From: Spirochaeta sp.
GTDB lineage: Bacteria; Spirochaetota; Spirochaetia; DSM-27196; Alkalispirochaetaceae
Length of the DNA stretch: 15,043 nt
Assembly: GCA_027859055.1 (NCBI GenBank)
Contig: JAQIBO010000058.1
Location: forward strand, 1-15,043
Reading direction: 5' to 3'
Shown piece after piece: positions 13,560-15,043 of the stretch (its first letter is position 1; each line of letters opens with the position of its first letter). A model generated the notes under the pieces. The model did no database searches. It saw nothing but the letters and a program-made list of their open reading frames with translations, and was not told where the DNA came from. The position numbers and the translations under genes were made by a program.

Positions 13560-14849
13560 CTACATCCGCGCGGCTGAAAACGCCTGCTCCAGGTCCGCGA
13601 TGATATCGTCGGGATGTTCCAGTCCAACCGAAAGCCGGATCAGTTCCGGCGGAAGCTTCGCCGCGCGTTGTTGCTCTTCGGTAAGTTGGCTGTGGGTGGT
13701 ACTCGCAGGATGAATCGCGAGGCTTTTTGCGTCACCAACGTTTGCCACGTGACTGAACAGTTCAAGGGCGTTGATAAAACGCTCGCCGTTCTTCCGACCA
13801 CCACGTATGCCGAAGGTAACCATACCGCCAAATCCGCGGGTCAGGTATTTTCGTGCGTTTTCGTGTCCGGGACTGCCGGCGAGCCCGGGATACCAGACCC
13901 ACTCCACATCCGCATGATGCGCAAGGTATTCCGCAACGGCCGCGCCATTGGCACTGTGGCGTTCCATGCGCAACGGAAGCGTCTCGATCCCCTGTAAGAA
14001 GATCCACGCGTTATCGGGGCTGATCGCAGCGCCGAGGTTCCGCAGCGGAACCAGACGCATGCGGAGGATGTACGCGATCGCGCTCAGATCTCCCAGGTCA
14101 TAGGCGTAGCGGATGTCGTGATAACTGGCGTCAGGCTCCACCAGATTCGTAAATTTCGGGTCATCCCAATTAAATCTGCCGCTGTCGACAACGGCTCCGC
14201 CGATCGCCGCGCCGTGACCACCGATCCACTTGGTCAGGCTGTGCACGACGATATCGACACCGTGTTCAAACGGTTGCAGCAGGTAGGGAGTGGTAAACGT
14301 TGCGTCGGCGATCACCGGGAGGCGGTGGCGATGCGCGATCTCCGCGATCGCCTCGAAGTCCGGCACAATAAGCGCCGGGTTCCCGATCGTTTCGATATAG
14401 ACGGCACGCGTTTTCGGATTGATTGCCGATTCCAACTCGACGAGGTCCAGCGGGTCTACAAGCCGGACGGTAATACCGTACTGCGGCAGGATATCGTTAA
14501 ACATCGTATAGGTACCGCCGTAGAGGTATTTTGAGGCGACGATTTCGTCTCCTGCCCGGGCGAGGTTAATGACCGAATAAAACACGGCACTTGTCCCTGA
14601 GGCGAGCGCCAACGCTGCAGCCCCTCCGTCGAGGGCGGCAAGACGCTCTTCCAGAACATTCTGTGTCGGGTTCTGAAGTCGCGTGTAGATGTAACCGAGC
14701 TCTTTCAAGCCGAACAGATTGGCGGCGTGCTCTGCGTCACGGAAATTGTACGCCGTCGTACGATGAACGGTGACGCCGCGGCTTCCAGCAGCGGTGTCGT
14801 CTTTGGTCTGTCCGGCGTGCAGGGCCAGTGTCTCGAATTTGTAGCTCAC
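13560..14849 (-). CDS. metY: O-acetylhomoserine sulfhydrylase (O-acetylhomoserine aminocarboxypropyltransferase)
   Basis: From GTG 14849 the protein has 429 residues, the usual length of this pyridoxal-phosphate enzyme. It makes homocysteine from O-acetylhomoserine and sulfide, and related enzymes may also act on O-acetylserine. Seen: FETLALHAGQ (5-14), YIYTRLQNPTQNVLEERLAALDGG (starting at 53), the cofactor-binding SGTSA (84-88), IETIGNP (152-158), ADATFTTPYL (181-190), PLP-binding Lys207 in VHSLTKWIGGHG, and the C-terminal GDAKSLAIHPASTTHSQL. The family's DNTFATP is here DATFTTP. The start is fixed by AGGAGG at 14862-14857, 7 bases upstream, and by the 4-base overlap with the cysteine synthase stop. 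The pair gives the cell direct sulfide assimilation into cysteine and homocysteine. MetB/MetC-type lyases are less likely given length and motifs. Confidence 0.94.
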   Translation of the reverse strand: MSYKFETLALHAGQTKDDTAAGSRGVTVHRTTAYNFRDAEHAANLFGLKELGYIYTRLQNPTQNVLEERLAALDGGAAALALASGTSAVFYSVINLARAGDEIVASKYLYGGTYTMFNDILPQYGITVRLVDPLDLVELESAINPKTRAVYIETIGNPALIVPDFEAIAEIAHRHRLPVIADATFTTPYLLQPFEHGVDIVVHSLTKWIGGHGAAIGGAVVDSGRFNWDDPKFTNLVEPDASYHDIRYAYDLGDLSAIAYILRMRLVPLRNLGAAISPDNAWIFLQGIETLPLRMERHSANGAAVAEYLAHHADVEWVWYPGLAGSPGHENARKYLTRGFGGMVTFGIRGGRKNGERFINALELFSHVANVGDAKSLAIHPASTTHSQLTEEQQRAAKLPPELIRLSVGLEHPDDIIADLEQAFSAARM

Positions 14850-15043
14850 GTCTGTTCCTCCTCGTATAGCCACGTGCTCAAATACCGTTCTCCGGTATCG
14901 CAGATAACCGTCACAATCGTTTTTCCCTGGTACCGGGGGTCCGCGGCAAGCTGCAGCGCCGCGTTCACGTTCGCCCCGGCGGAAATTCCGGAAAAAATTC
15001 CCTCTTCTGTCGCCAGACGGCGGGCCGTTGTTCCCGCCGCGAC
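14846..15043 (-). CDS. cysK: Cysteine synthase, C-terminal fragment (runs off the window)
   Basis: The last 65 residues of a PLP-dependent cysteine synthase are visible, reading inwards from the window edge to TGA 14848-14846. The end matches the family closely: ARRLATEEGIFSGISAGAN (the conserved G-I-S-x-G-A loop contacting the cofactor region), GKTIVTVICDTGERYLST, and a short tail WLYEEEQT. The enzyme makes cysteine from O-acetylserine and sulfide. The active-site lysine and substrate loop lie outside the window, so CysK, CysM and cystathionine beta-synthase-like members cannot be fully separated; the DTGERYLST end favours CysK. Its stop overlaps the metY start by 4 bases (GTGA), so the two are translated together. 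Confidence 0.88.
   Translation of the reverse strand, partial: VAAGTTARRLATEEGIFSGISAGANVNAALQLAADPRYQGKTIVTVICDTGERYLSTWLYEEEQT
14857..14862 (-). promoter_or_regulatory. Shine-Dalgarno fixing the metY start
   Basis: AGGAGG lies inside the last codons of the cysteine synthase gene, 7 bases before GTG 14849. An alternative ATG at 14873 would begin in front of this site and has no comparable signal. Confidence 0.8.

Overview
This is a GC-rich bacterial window densely packed with genes, mostly on the minus strand. I recognise 17 coding regions; two run off the ends. There is no tRNA, rRNA, insertion sequence, phage gene or CRISPR array. The organism makes peptidoglycan (MurC). The types of MurC, CMP kinase and RsmE, and the YicC/CMP kinase neighbourhood, suggest a free-living spirochaete (Spirochaetales). 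That is an inference from family resemblance and was not tested by a search.

Layout. Positions 1-1497 (minus) hold a secondary thiamine-phosphate synthase-like protein (YjbQ) and the sensor half of a two-TM membrane protein whose output domain lies outside the window. Positions 1582-2655 (plus) hold a GT-B glycosyltransferase, with an excellent Shine-Dalgarno sequence and a perfect -35 box. Its end overlaps the end of the convergent CMP kinase gene. Positions 8346-2618 (minus) form one long operon-like run: single-domain response regulator, STAS protein, CheA kinase, MurC, YicC, CMP kinase. The first three form a compact chemosensory module with no receptor, CheW, CheR or CheB here; the last three are housekeeping genes. 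Positions 9731-8423 (minus) hold a TetR regulator followed one base later by RsmE. A small PspC-domain membrane protein (9832-10041, plus) diverges from tetR. Positions 12595-10045 (minus) hold a cytoplasmic PAS/hybrid histidine kinase followed one base later by uridine kinase. A PPP-type metallophosphoesterase (12634-13548, plus) diverges from the hybrid kinase. Positions 15043-13560 (minus) hold the end of cysteine synthase, overlapping by 4 bases an O-acetylhomoserine sulfhydrylase: a sulfur amino-acid operon.

The most unusual signal is at the gene starts rather than in the genes. At both divergent pairs (tetR/pspC and hybrid kinase/phosphoesterase), and in front of the second ATG of murC, promoter-like -35/-10 pairs lie so that the -10 box ends 6-7 bases before the start codon, predicting leaderless transcripts. 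The tetR/pspC pair also has a 15-bp palindrome exactly between the two -35 boxes, a natural TetR operator candidate. The hybrid kinase/phosphoesterase starts sit in a mirror-image repeat in which each promoter's boxes overlap the other's. All three convergent junctions are too short (overlapping, 3 bases, 11 bases) for an intergenic terminator.
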